From RUG563 sp045590215 (GTDB lineage Bacteria; Bacillota; Clostridia; Christensenellales; Aristaeellaceae): a stretch of 64,000 nt of DNA. Location of the stretch: the NCBI GenBank assembly GCA_045590215.1, contig JAZNQO010000043.1, forward strand, positions 53,622-117,621, read 5' to 3'. A model generated the notes under the pieces. The model saw only the letters and a list, made by a program, of their open reading frames with translations, did no database searches and was not told where the DNA came from. Made by a program: the position numbers and the translations under genes. This document shows positions 1 to 8,077 of this stretch, piece after piece; within the stretch, counting starts at the first letter, position 1, and every line of letters starts with the position of its first letter.

Positions 1-623
1 TAGCCCTTTGCGATAATAAGATCCTCACTGCCATGCGCCTTTCAGAACATGGTGTGCCCACCCCCGAAACCTTCATTTCCCCCAAGACTTTTGAAAACCT
101 CGGCTATCAAAAGCTGTCTTTTTTCGATGCCCCGGAAAAGGCTCTGGGCTATCCTATGGTGATCAAAGAAGCCTATGGTTCCTTCGGCCAGCAGGTGTAT
201 CTGGCCAAAGACAGAAGCGAAGCGGAGCAGCTCATCGCCCGGATGGGGTATAAAGACTTTATCATGCAGAAATTCATCCCTTCCAGCAAAGGCAGGGATG
301 TGCGTGTGAATGTGGTGGGGGGGCAGGTGATTTGCGCCATGTACCGCTATAACGACCATGATTTCCGTTCCAATATCTCAAACGGCGGCAGCATGAAACC
401 CTATACCGTCTCAAAGGCGCAGGAGGAAGCCGCCCTGAACGCCTGCCAAGCCTTGGGGCTGGACTTTGCCGGGGTGGACGTGCTCTTTGGCGAAAACGAT
501 GCGCCTATCATTTGCGAAGTGAATTCCAATCCCCATTTCAAAAGCACCATGCAGGCAACAGGCGTGGATATCTCCCGGCACATGATGCGCTATATCCGGC
601 AGGTGATAGCATGCAAGGCGTAA
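1..623 (+). CDS. RimK-type ATP-grasp ligase, first of a pair (5' truncated)
   Basis: This is the C-terminal two thirds of an ATP-grasp amino-acid ligase of the RimK/LysX type. Enzymes of this family activate a carboxylate with ATP and join it to an amine, often adding glutamate to a protein or small molecule. The frame is open to the window edge and reads CDNKILTAMRLSEHGVPTPE before the internal Met at 33, a stretch that is normally mid-protein, so the start lies outside. Visible family features are the VIKEAYGSFGQQV ATP-binding segment, DVRVNVVGG, the FRSNISNGG loop and the metal-binding ICEVNSNPHF near the end. It overlaps the next ligase by 13 bp. The substrate is unknown. Confidence 0.85.
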   Translation, partial: ALCDNKILTAMRLSEHGVPTPETFISPKTFENLGYQKLSFFDAPEKALGYPMVIKEAYGSFGQQVYLAKDRSEAEQLIARMGYKDFIMQKFIPSSKGRDVRVNVVGGQVICAMYRYNDHDFRSNISNGGSMKPYTVSKAQEEAALNACQALGLDFAGVDVLFGENDAPIICEVNSNPHFKSTMQATGVDISRHMMRYIRQVIACKA

Positions 624-1420
624 TGATTTACACCCCCTCCGATGCGGAAAAAAACGCTTGGTTCATTGGCCGCATGCAGCAGGAAGGGGCAAAGCGGGGG
701 CACGCCCTTCACCTCTTTTTGGCGGCCGATCCATCCTGTCGTCCGGATTTTTCCGGCATGGATTTCTGCCTCAACCGCAGCCGCTTTTCTTCTGTCAGTG
801 CTTGCGCCCAAACGCAGGGCTGCGTCAGCATCAATAACGAAAAAACCATCCGCATTGCCAACGATAAATGGGCGACCTATGAACTGCTGCGACATCTTTC
901 CCTGCCCTGTATGGATACTTTCCTGCCGGGAAATGAACCGAATTACCCCTTTGTGGTCAAAAGCCTGTCCGGCCACGGGGGCAGCGAGGTGTTTCTGGCA
1001 GACAGCCCGGAGGCCTATGAAAGCATCAAAAATCAGCTGCAAAAAAAGCCTTATCTTTTACAGGCTCTCTGCTCCGAAACGGGGGTGGATGTGCGTGCCT
1101 ATGTGATGGGCGAACAGCTGATGGCTGCTGTGAAACGCACCTCCAATACGGATTTCCGCAGCAATTATTCCTTGGGTGGTCAGGTGGCATTATTTGAACC
1201 GACAAAGGAACAGATGCACTGCATCCGCCGTTTGCAAAACGCCTTGGGCAGCGATTATATCGGCATTGATTTTATCCTGCATCAGGGGCAATGGGTGGTA
1301 AACGAAATCGAGGACGCCGCCGGAGCCCGGATGCTGTACAGCCTGACGGATATTGATTTTATTTCCCTTTACTGGGATCAGATTGAAAAACGGCTGAAAG
1401 AAGGGACGAACAATGGCTGA
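611..1420 (+). CDS. RimK-type ATP-grasp ligase, second of a pair
   Basis: This 269-residue ATP-grasp protein is a diverged relative of the gene before it. It shows FVVKSLSGHGGSEVF (ATP-binding loop), GVDVRAYVMG, FRSNYSLGG and the metal-binding VVNEIEDAAGARML. The ATG at 611 is chosen because AGGTGA lies about seven bases upstream. An ATG at 623, overlapping the preceding stop as TAATG, is a close alternative. Two ATP-grasp ligases in tandem suggest sequential ligations or a heteromeric ligase. The substrate cannot be read from the sequence. The gene overlaps the following PQ-loop gene by 8 bp, so translation is probably coupled. Confidence 0.85.
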   Translation: MQGVMIYTPSDAEKNAWFIGRMQQEGAKRGHALHLFLAADPSCRPDFSGMDFCLNRSRFSSVSACAQTQGCVSINNEKTIRIANDKWATYELLRHLSLPCMDTFLPGNEPNYPFVVKSLSGHGGSEVFLADSPEAYESIKNQLQKKPYLLQALCSETGVDVRAYVMGEQLMAAVKRTSNTDFRSNYSLGGQVALFEPTKEQMHCIRRLQNALGSDYIGIDFILHQGQWVVNEIEDAAGARMLYSLTDIDFISLYWDQIEKRLKEGTNNG

Positions 1421-1709
1421 AATACTGGAAGTGGTCATGATTGTAAGCTTTGGCTTTTCATGGCCCATGAACGTGATGAAATCCTGGAAAGCACGCACCA
1501 CCAAAGGCAAGAGCCTCTCTTTCCTCTGCCTCATTTTCTTTGGCTATATCGCAGGGATTCTGTCCAAGCTTCTGAACCCTGTCTACATGGCCGCTTTCCA
1601 CGAAAAATGGTATGTGCTCTTTTTCTATTGCCTGAATTTCCTGATGGTGGGCGTGGATTTATGCCTGTATTTCCGAAATAAACGTCTGGACAAGGAGGCT
1701 GCAAAATGA
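1413..1709 (+). CDS. PQ-loop (SemiSWEET-like) small membrane protein
   Basis: This 98-residue protein has about three membrane segments. The signature FGFSWPMNVMKSWKARTTKG near the N-terminus matches the proline-containing first helix and the following basic loop of PQ-loop half-transporters. Such proteins dimerise to form small-solute channels, for example SemiSWEET sugar transporters. The gene overlaps both neighbours (8 bp and 4 bp) and so belongs to the ATP-grasp operon. It could move a substrate or product of that pathway, which is inference. Family assignment is good; transport activity is unproven. Confidence 0.7.
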   Translation: MAEILEVVMIVSFGFSWPMNVMKSWKARTTKGKSLSFLCLIFFGYIAGILSKLLNPVYMAAFHEKWYVLFFYCLNFLMVGVDLCLYFRNKRLDKEAAK

Positions 1710-2461
1710 ACGTAATCCATAACATTCCCTACACTACCCCGGCGGATGATATCCGCACCATGGATGTATACCTGCCCCAAAGCGGCAACGGGGCCCTCTT
1801 TTTCTATGTGCACGGCGGCGGTCTGGAGGCCGGGGACAAGGAAGAAGGCAAATGGGCAGCCGAATATTTAGCCGAAAGAGGCTATGCCGTCGTTTGCATC
1901 AATTACAGGATGTACCCTGCCTTTTCCTATCCCGATTTTCTGTGGGATGCGGCAGAAGCTTTGTCCTTTGTGAAAAATCATCTGCAGGAATACGGCGCAA
2001 AGAGGCTGTATGTTGGCGGCAGCTCTGCCGGCGGGTACATCAGCATGATGCTGTGCTTTGACGAAAAATATCTGGCCGCCTACGGCATGAGCAATCAGCA
2101 TATTGCCGGCTATTTCCACGATGCCGGCCAGCCCACAGCCCATTTCCGGGTGCTGAAAAGCATGGGCATTGACCCTCGCCGCCTGATTGTGGACGAAACC
2201 TCTGCCCTCTATCATGTGGGCACGGCTCTCGATTACCCCAGAATGCGCTTCATCGTTTCCGATAACGATCTGCAAAATCGCTATGAGCAAACCCAGCTCA
2301 TGCTGTCCACCCTGCGGCATTTCGGCTTTGAAAAGGCGGATTCCGTTTTGATGCACGGCGATCATTGCGCCTATATCACCGCCCTTGACGAAAAGGGCGA
2401 AAGCGTCTTCGGCCAGATGATTGAAGATTTTTTGAAAACTATGGAAGGAGAAAACGCATGA
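1706..2461 (+). CDS. alpha/beta hydrolase (acetyl-esterase type)
   Basis: This 251-residue cytoplasmic hydrolase is of the HSL/acetyl-esterase kind. The oxyanion-hole motif YVHGGGLEAGDKEEG is at about residues 33-48, the nucleophile elbow is GGSSAGGYIS (catalytic Ser), and a late His lies in LMHGDHCAY. There is no signal peptide. It starts 4 bp inside the preceding gene and its own end overlaps the flavodoxin start. It probably removes an acyl or ester group from a metabolite handled by the ATP-grasp operon. The natural substrate is unknown. Confidence 0.75.
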   Translation: MNVIHNIPYTTPADDIRTMDVYLPQSGNGALFFYVHGGGLEAGDKEEGKWAAEYLAERGYAVVCINYRMYPAFSYPDFLWDAAEALSFVKNHLQEYGAKRLYVGGSSAGGYISMMLCFDEKYLAAYGMSNQHIAGYFHDAGQPTAHFRVLKSMGIDPRRLIVDETSALYHVGTALDYPRMRFIVSDNDLQNRYEQTQLMLSTLRHFGFEKADSVLMHGDHCAYITALDEKGESVFGQMIEDFLKTMEGENA

Positions 2462-2862
2462 ACATCTCTCTTCGCTATTTCACCCGTTCCGGCAACACCG
2501 AAAAATTAGCCCTCGCCATTGCCGAAGCCCTGCATATCCCAGCTCAAACCATCGAAACGCCCCTTGAGGAAAAGGCGGATATTCTGTTCCTCGGTGCCTC
2601 CTATTACGCCTTCGATGCCGACCCGATGGTAAAAGAATTTATCATGAACAACCGGGAAAAGATCGGCAAAATCGTGGTCTTTGGCACCTCTGCCATGATG
2701 AAATCCATGCTCAAGCCCATGCAGCGCATTGCCGATGCCGCCCATGTCTCCTTGGAAAAGGAAGATTTCCATTGCCGGGGTGCATGGTGGAAATGCCATC
2801 CTGGCCGCCCAAACGCGCAGGACATCGCAGCCGCCGTTCAGTTTGCGAAGAAATTTGTGTAA
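2458..2862 (+). CDS. flavodoxin-like protein
   Basis: This 134-residue single-domain protein begins with a beta strand followed by TRSGNTEKLALAIAEAL, the phosphate-binding loop of flavodoxins. It continues with ADILFLGASYYAFDADP and KIVVFGTSAMM, the later strands and FMN-contact loops. It probably binds FMN and carries electrons, or acts as a small quinone/NAD(P)H oxidoreductase. It overlaps the hydrolase by 4 bp. The partner enzyme is not evident. Confidence 0.75.
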   Translation: MNISLRYFTRSGNTEKLALAIAEALHIPAQTIETPLEEKADILFLGASYYAFDADPMVKEFIMNNREKIGKIVVFGTSAMMKSMLKPMQRIADAAHVSLEKEDFHCRGAWWKCHPGRPNAQDIAAAVQFAKKFV

Positions 2863-2873
2863 AGGAGAAAACA

Positions 2874-3134
2874 ATGGACGAAAATCTGGAATTTCGGTAT
2901 GACACCCAGCTTTTGATTGAAGGAGAAAACTTGGACGAAGATGTGATCCGGGATTATTTTCTGGAGCATTTTGAAGGCGATTGCCTGCTGGCCGTGGGCG
3001 ACGACACGCTGATGAAAATTCATTTCCACACCAATAAGCCATGGGAAGTGCTGGCATACTGCGCCGGGCTCGGAGAGATTTTTGATATCGTAGTGGAAGA
3101 TATGGTGCGCCAGTCCAAAGGCTTACAGGGCTGA
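2874..3134 (+). CDS. stand-alone FakA C-terminal-like domain
   Basis: This 86-residue protein resembles only one region of the fatty-acid kinase subunit FakA (DAK2/DegV-linked family). RYDTQLLIEG corresponds to the YCTEF strand, GDCLLAVGDDTLMKIHFHTN to the GDSLLVIGDEELAKIHVHTN block, and IVVEDMVRQ to the conserved IENMRxQ end. The start is fixed by AAAGGAG at 2861-2867, seven bases upstream. No DAK2 kinase domain is encoded beside it. It may be an accessory or regulatory piece working with a kinase elsewhere; that is inference. Confidence 0.65.
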   Translation: MDENLEFRYDTQLLIEGENLDEDVIRDYFLEHFEGDCLLAVGDDTLMKIHFHTNKPWEVLAYCAGLGEIFDIVVEDMVRQSKGLQG

Positions 3135-3140
3135 ATGATA

Positions 3141-3176
3141 AAGGCTTCCGGCAAAAACGCCGAAAGCCTTTTCTGT
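3141..3176 (+). terminator. intrinsic terminator of the ATP-grasp operon
   Basis: The arms AAGGCTTcCGGC and GCCGaAAGCCTT form a stem followed by TTTTCTGTTGCTT, just after the stop at 3134. It closes the first operon and separates it from the convergent PAP2-like gene. Confidence 0.75.
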
Positions 3177-3185
3177 TGCTTATTC

Positions 3186-3782
3186 TCACATCACCAGCAA
3201 AACCACTAAAATAATCACCGGGGTCAATGCCCCTGCCACCAGTTCTTCCTTGGTGTGCCGCTTTAATTTCACCGAGCTTGCAAACACCGGAACCAATAGC
3301 CCGTACCCCAAAAAGCACACCGGGCTCACCTGCATCCCCAGCAGTGTCACTGGCCCTGCCATGCCGCAGGCGTGGCCGCTGCACTTGAAATGAAAGCAAT
3401 TGCTCATCACCAGAATCCCAAGGCCTGACAGCAGATAAGTCAAGAACACCGTCAGTTCCACCCCTGTCAATCCTCTTTGCAAGCAATACAGCACACCGCC
3501 CAGATACCCGATCACCGAAAAGATCACAGCCATCTTTCTCTGCATGCTTCTTCCCTGCCTGCGAAGATTCGGAACAAAATAACAAAATGGGTAGGCCGCA
3601 AGCGGCAGAAATGTCAAAAAGAAAATGCCGGCATACAGGCTGCCCCCAGGAAACAATCCCCTTTGCATGCGTAATATGCAAAGGGCAACAGTGGCCATCA
3701 GCGACGGCAGGGTGATGATCCGCACCAGCATATTGCCCCATTTTTTCATGGGCTTTTCCGATAATAATTTGGTTTTTTGCAT
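3186..3782 (-). CDS. PAP2-like integral membrane protein
   Basis: This 198-residue protein has about six hydrophobic segments. Two stretches match the PAP2 lipid-phosphatase fold: KCSGHACGMAGPV, aligning with the (P)SGH motif, and LKRHTKEELVAGA, aligning with the last motif that carries the second His. The first motif (KxxxxxxRP) is not clear, so catalysis is uncertain. AGGAG sits about eight bases before the ATG at 3782. If active, it would dephosphorylate a lipid phosphate at the membrane. The gene stands alone, downstream of the methionine synthase gene on the same strand. Confidence 0.6.
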   Translation of the reverse strand: MQKTKLLSEKPMKKWGNMLVRIITLPSLMATVALCILRMQRGLFPGGSLYAGIFFLTFLPLAAYPFCYFVPNLRRQGRSMQRKMAVIFSVIGYLGGVLYCLQRGLTGVELTVFLTYLLSGLGILVMSNCFHFKCSGHACGMAGPVTLLGMQVSPVCFLGYGLLVPVFASSVKLKRHTKEELVAGALTPVIILVVLLVM

Positions 3783-4040
3783 TTTCGTTTCTCCTCTTCT
3801 TCGGTCAGGGCTTTTCTTACCGAAAATTATTCTCTGCCGTTTTCTGCCTTTTTATGTGCGGCTTTCCCGGCATCTTTTCCCGGCTTTCCTTCCCTGCCCA
3901 TACCCTATCATCCGCACCGTGTCTTTGGCAACCTACTGCTTTGCCTTCCCCCTCTACCCACACAAAAAAGACACTCTACCGACGGTAGAATGCCCGAAAT
4001 ATAAGGCTTTTCTGCCTTTTTTTGTTGTAATTTTCTTTGC

Positions 4041-6437
4041 TTATTTCAGCACGCTTTCCGCAAAGCGCACGCCCTCCATGGCGTCCTTGGCATAGAAATC
4101 TGCCCCAATACGGTCGGCATATTCTTGGGTCAGAACGGCACCGCCAACAACTGTTTTGCAATAGGGAGCCCTTTCCTTCAAAAGGCGGATGGTTTCCTCC
4201 ATGGCAGGCACGGTGGTGGTCATCAGGGCACTGAGCCCGGCCATAGGCGCATGGAGCTTCACAACCGTCTCTGCGATTTCTTCCGGCTCCACGTCCTTGC
4301 CCAAATCCACCACCTGAAAGCCATAATTTTCCATGAGCAATTTAACGATATTCTTGCCGATATCGTGAATATCCCCCTTCACCGTGGCCAGCACAAAGGG
4401 GCCTTTTTTCGTTTGCTGCTCGCTGCCTGCAAGGTGCGCCTTGATGACCTCAAAGGCACATTTGGCGGCCTCTGCGCTCATGAGCAGCTGGGGCAGATAC
4501 ACCCGCTTTTCCTCAAACCCCTGCCCCACTTGATTGAGAGCCGGGATGATTTCCCCGTTCACAATGTCCAGTGCAGGAACCCTTTCCAATAACGTCTTGG
4601 TGCAGCTGGCGGCCTTTTCCTGCATGCCTTTTATCACGGCATACTGCAAATCGCTTCCGGCGGCCATGACTGCTTTCTGCACGGGCTGGGCCGCCTGCGA
4701 TGCCGGGAACTTTTCTGCCGCCTGAATGTACATGGCGCAGTTTTCATCCATGCCCTTCAAGGCCAGATAGGTATAATACGCCTTCATCATTTCTCCCGAA
4801 TGGGGGTTCATGATGGCGGCGGAAAGGCCGTTCTCCATGGCAAGGGAAAAGAACGTGCTGTTCACCGCATCCCGGCAGGGCAACCCGAAAGACACATTGG
4901 AAACCCCAAGGGAGGTATGGCAGCCAAGGCGTTCTTTGATTTCCTTCATGGCCTGCAGGGTGGATAACGCCGCCCGGTGGTCAGCACTGATGGTCATGGC
5001 CAAGGTATCGAAAATGATATCCTTCTTTTCGATGCCGTATTCCTTCGCCCTTTGCAGAATCTTTTCCGCAATCTTCACCCGCCCTGACGCATCCTTTGGA
5101 ATGCCCTGTTCGTCCAGCGTCAAGGCCACCACCACGCCGCCGTATTTTTTCACCAGTGGAAACACCGCCTGCATGCTTTCTTCCTTGCCGTTGACGGAAT
5201 TGATCATGGCCTTGCCGTTATAGCAGCGCAGAGCCGCTTCCATGGCCTCGGCATTGGCAGAATCAATTTGCAGGGGCAGGTTCAGAACGGCCTGCAATTC
5301 CTGCACCGCATTTTTCAGCATGTCCTTTTCGTCAATGTCCGGCAGCCCCACATTCACATCCAGAATATGTGCGCCCTTTTCCTGCTGCTGCACGCCCTCG
5401 TTTAAAAGATACGCCATGTCCTTTTCCCGGAGAGCTTGCTGGAACCGCTTTTTACCGGTGGGGTTAATGCGCTCGCCAATCAAAACGGGCCTTTCCCCGA
5501 AGACCAACGCATGGCTGTAGGAAGAAACCACGGTGCGACCTTTGGGCAAAATGGGCAGCGGGGACAAATTCTTCGTCTTCTCGTTCAGCTGGCTGATATA
5601 TTCCGGCGTGGTACCGCAGCAACCGCCGATTACGCAAACACCCTTTTCAACAAGCGTCTTCACTTCGTCCGCAAATTCCTGCACCGTCACGTCAAACTTC
5701 GTTTCCCCGTTTTCCATCCGGGGCAGGCCTGCATTGGGCTTAAACAATACCGGCACGGAAGCCGCCGCCAGCATCTCTTCCATAACGCCCTTCAGCTGTC
5801 CCGGCCCCAAGGAGCAATTCGCCCCCACCGCATCCGCATGCAGCCCTTCCAGCATGGCCACCATGGCAGCTGGGGACGCCCCGGTCATGAGCTTGCCGTC
5901 CGCCCCATAGGCATTGGAAACAAAGACGGGCAAATCGCTGTTTTCTTTGGCCGCCAGCACCGCTGCCTTGGTTTCCAGGCTATCGTTCATGGTTTCGATG
6001 AAAATCAAATCCACGCCGTATTGCACACCAAGGCGTACCGTCTTTGCAAACACCTGCACGGCCTCTTCAAAATCCAGTTCTCCAAAGGGCTTCAGCATCT
6101 TGCCCGTGGGGCCCATGTCCAACGCCACGAACCGCTCTTTCCCGTTTTCCGCTGCCGCCTGTGCACGCCTTGCGTTTGCAACTGCCGCACAGATGATGTT
6201 TTCCAATTCTTCCTCGTCAAATTTCAGGCAGTTGGCCCCGAAGGTATTGGTGGATACCACATGGCTTCCGGCAGCATAATACGCCCGGTGGATATTTTCA
6301 ATCACATCGGGGTGGGAGATATTCCACCTTTCCGGCAGCTCGCCGGGCTTGAGGCCTTTCTGCTGCAAAAGGGTGCCCATGCCGCCATCCAGCAGCACAA
6401 TATGCTCTTTCATATACGTTCTGATATCCATCTTCAT
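4041..6437 (-). CDS. metH: cobalamin-dependent methionine synthase, lacking reactivation domain
   Basis: This 798-residue enzyme transfers the methyl group of 5-methyltetrahydrofolate through cobalamin to homocysteine. The order is homocysteine methyltransferase domain (DGGMGTLLQ near residue 17; zinc ligands in GANCSLGPG and GGCCGTTPEY), pterin-binding domain (VLIGERINPTGKK onward), then the cobalamin cap and binding domain with DIHDIGKNIV around residue 690. The AdoMet-binding reactivation domain of the roughly 1200-residue enzyme is absent; the gene just upstream encodes it. The Met three codons in is an alternative start with better ribosome-site spacing. It is the third gene of an operon with metF and the activation protein. 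Confidence 0.93.
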   Translation of the reverse strand: MKMDIRTYMKEHIVLLDGGMGTLLQQKGLKPGELPERWNISHPDVIENIHRAYYAAGSHVVSTNTFGANCLKFDEEELENIICAAVANARRAQAAAENGKERFVALDMGPTGKMLKPFGELDFEEAVQVFAKTVRLGVQYGVDLIFIETMNDSLETKAAVLAAKENSDLPVFVSNAYGADGKLMTGASPAAMVAMLEGLHADAVGANCSLGPGQLKGVMEEMLAAASVPVLFKPNAGLPRMENGETKFDVTVQEFADEVKTLVEKGVCVIGGCCGTTPEYISQLNEKTKNLSPLPILPKGRTVVSSYSHALVFGERPVLIGERINPTGKKRFQQALREKDMAYLLNEGVQQQEKGAHILDVNVGLPDIDEKDMLKNAVQELQAVLNLPLQIDSANAEAMEAALRCYNGKAMINSVNGKEESMQAVFPLVKKYGGVVVALTLDEQGIPKDASGRVKIAEKILQRAKEYGIEKKDIIFDTLAMTISADHRAALSTLQAMKEIKERLGCHTSLGVSNVSFGLPCRDAVNSTFFSLAMENGLSAAIMNPHSGEMMKAYYTYLALKGMDENCAMYIQAAEKFPASQAAQPVQKAVMAAGSDLQYAVIKGMQEKAASCTKTLLERVPALDIVNGEIIPALNQVGQGFEEKRVYLPQLLMSAEAAKCAFEVIKAHLAGSEQQTKKGPFVLATVKGDIHDIGKNIVKLLMENYGFQVVDLGKDVEPEEIAETVVKLHAPMAGLSALMTTTVPAMEETIRLLKERAPYCKTVVGGAVLTQEYADRIGADFYAKDAMEGVRFAESVLK

Positions 6438-6440
6438 CCC

Positions 6441-7028
6441 TCATTCCTCAAGGCCCACAAAAGCCGTGACCGACTTGGACGGCTTCATCAAAAGGCTCTC
6501 GCTCAAGTACAGCCCCAGATGCTTTTCCGGCTGCAAAATTCGGAAAAAATCCTTCTGCACATCCAGTTTCACATCGCCGTATCCGGGGCTGAACCGGGGC
6601 CTTTGTTTGCCGATTTTCTCCAAATCCCGGCAAAACACATCACAGGCGGCCTCTATCCGCTCCGCCCCGATGGCCTGCATCATTACGGCCTTCGCCGGGG
6701 ATAATTTCTGATATTTTTCAATCAGCCGGTCTATCTCCATGCCCAGCGTGGCCGCAAAAAGCACCGCCCGATTGCAGCCCGTCAAGTTCTTCGCCAGATC
6801 CTTGGACTTAACCGAAAACAGGCCGAAATCGCAGACATCATCCCGGACGGCGCAATCCAATACCGTAAAGCAAACCCTGCCCGTGCAAACGGCCGCCGCT
6901 TCGTTTACGCAGATGCACATGAGCAAAAGCGTCTGTTCATCCGCCTTGGGGCACCTTGCATACCGCAATATTTCCTTTTCATTTACCCGTGGCATCTGCA
7001 TCCGGCAGCATTGAATCATGTTGCTCAT
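6441..7028 (-). CDS. methionine synthase activation (AdoMet-binding) protein
   Basis: This 195-residue protein corresponds to the detached C-terminal reactivation domain of MetH, which reductively methylates inactive cob(II)alamin using S-adenosylmethionine. The RFSPGYGD segment is the AdoMet-binding RxxPGY signature, and GCNRAVLFAATLG and AIGAERIEAACD fit the same family. Its ATG overlaps the metF stop (ATGA) and its stop lies three bases before the methionine synthase start, so the subunits are made together. Confidence 0.88.
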   Translation of the reverse strand: MSNMIQCCRMQMPRVNEKEILRYARCPKADEQTLLLMCICVNEAAAVCTGRVCFTVLDCAVRDDVCDFGLFSVKSKDLAKNLTGCNRAVLFAATLGMEIDRLIEKYQKLSPAKAVMMQAIGAERIEAACDVFCRDLEKIGKQRPRFSPGYGDVKLDVQKDFFRILQPEKHLGLYLSESLLMKPSKSVTAFVGLEE

Positions 7029-7903
7029 TTCCCCAAAATATCGCTTAAATTGCTTTGAATCTTTTCCGCCACATCCGGCTTATTCATGGAATAAACGTGG
7101 ACGTTGGTGATGCCGTTGGCGTACAAATCAATGATCTGGTCGGTAGCATAGGCGATACCGGCCTGCTTCATGGCCGCCGGGTCGCCGCCGAATTTGTCCA
7201 CCAGGCTCTTGAACCGCTGGGGCATGAAAGAGCCGGACAGCTTGATGGCTCTATCCACCTGATTGGCATTGGTGATGGGCATAATGCCGGGAATGATGGG
7301 CACAGTGATGCCAGCTTCCCGGATTTTATAGAGGAAATTATACAAAAGATTATTATCGAAAAACATCTGGGTGGTGAGGAAATCGCACCCTGCGTCCACC
7401 TTCTCTTTCAGATGCTGAATATCTTCTTTCTGATTTGTGCTTTCCGGATGAATTTCCGGATAGCAGGCACCGCCGATGCAAAAATCGGGGTTTTCCGCCT
7501 TCAGTTCCCGAATCAAGTCAATGGCATAGCGATAATGCCAGTTGGCGCGGTCGTCGTTTTCCATATCCTTGGGAATATCACCCCGCAACGCCATCACGTT
7601 TTCAATGCCCGCTTCCCGGATGGCCTTGATTTTTTCCTTCACCGTTTCCTGCGTAGAGGAAACGCAGGTCAGATGCGCCAGCGTGGGCACACCATACATC
7701 TCCTTGATGTTTTTGGCGATATCCAGCGTATACCGGCTGGTGCCGCCGCCTGCGCCGTAGGTAACGCTCATGAAGGCAGGGCGAAGTCTCGCAATCTCCT
7801 CCGTGGCTCCCTTCACGCTTTCAAATCCCATTTCCGTCTTGGGGGGGAACACCTCAAAGGAAAGAGAAAGGCTGGGCTTTTTCAGCAGTTCAATCATCCG
7901 CAT
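7025..7903 (-). CDS. metF: 5,10-methylenetetrahydrofolate reductase
   Basis: This flavoprotein reduces methylene-THF to the methyl-THF used by the methionine synthase encoded downstream. The N-terminus IELLKKPSLSLSFEVFPPKT is the family opening, followed by SVTYGAGGGTSRYT, HLTCVSST, VMALRGDIP and FLTTQMFFDN, all standard MetF blocks. The ATG at 7903 is preferred over the one at 7921 because AAGGAAG lies eight bases before it. It is the first gene of the operon, with a strong promoter at 7939-7967. Confidence 0.93.
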   Translation of the reverse strand: MRMIELLKKPSLSLSFEVFPPKTEMGFESVKGATEEIARLRPAFMSVTYGAGGGTSRYTLDIAKNIKEMYGVPTLAHLTCVSSTQETVKEKIKAIREAGIENVMALRGDIPKDMENDDRANWHYRYAIDLIRELKAENPDFCIGGACYPEIHPESTNQKEDIQHLKEKVDAGCDFLTTQMFFDNNLLYNFLYKIREAGITVPIIPGIMPITNANQVDRAIKLSGSFMPQRFKSLVDKFGGDPAAMKQAGIAYATDQIIDLYANGITNVHVYSMNKPDVAEKIQSNLSDILGK

Positions 7904-7938
7904 CAGGCGCACTTCCTTCATTTTACATCATCATTTTC

Positions 7939-7967
7939 ATCATAAAGCGGCCATTCTCTTTTGTCAA
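7939..7967 (-). promoter_or_regulatory. promoter of the metF operon
   Basis: Read on the minus strand: TTGACA (7962-7967), a 17-bp spacer and TATGAT (7939-7944). It lies between the terminator of the upstream PHP gene and metF. I see no S-box-type riboswitch: the leader before metF is only about 30 bases. Confidence 0.8.
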
Positions 7968-8002
7968 TCAATTCCCTGTGTTAAAACTGTATCTTTCACA
8001 TC

Positions 8003-8036
8003 AAAAAAAGCCGCCCGGTTATTCCAGGCGGCCTTT
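8003..8036 (-). terminator. intrinsic terminator after the PHP gene
   Basis: On the minus strand GCCGCC and GGCGGC form a stem with an 11-base loop, followed by seven T. It ends transcription of the PHP-domain gene. Confidence 0.85.
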
Positions 8037-8077
8037 TAACAATTATCAATATCGTAAGAAATGAAAAACAACGCTTT

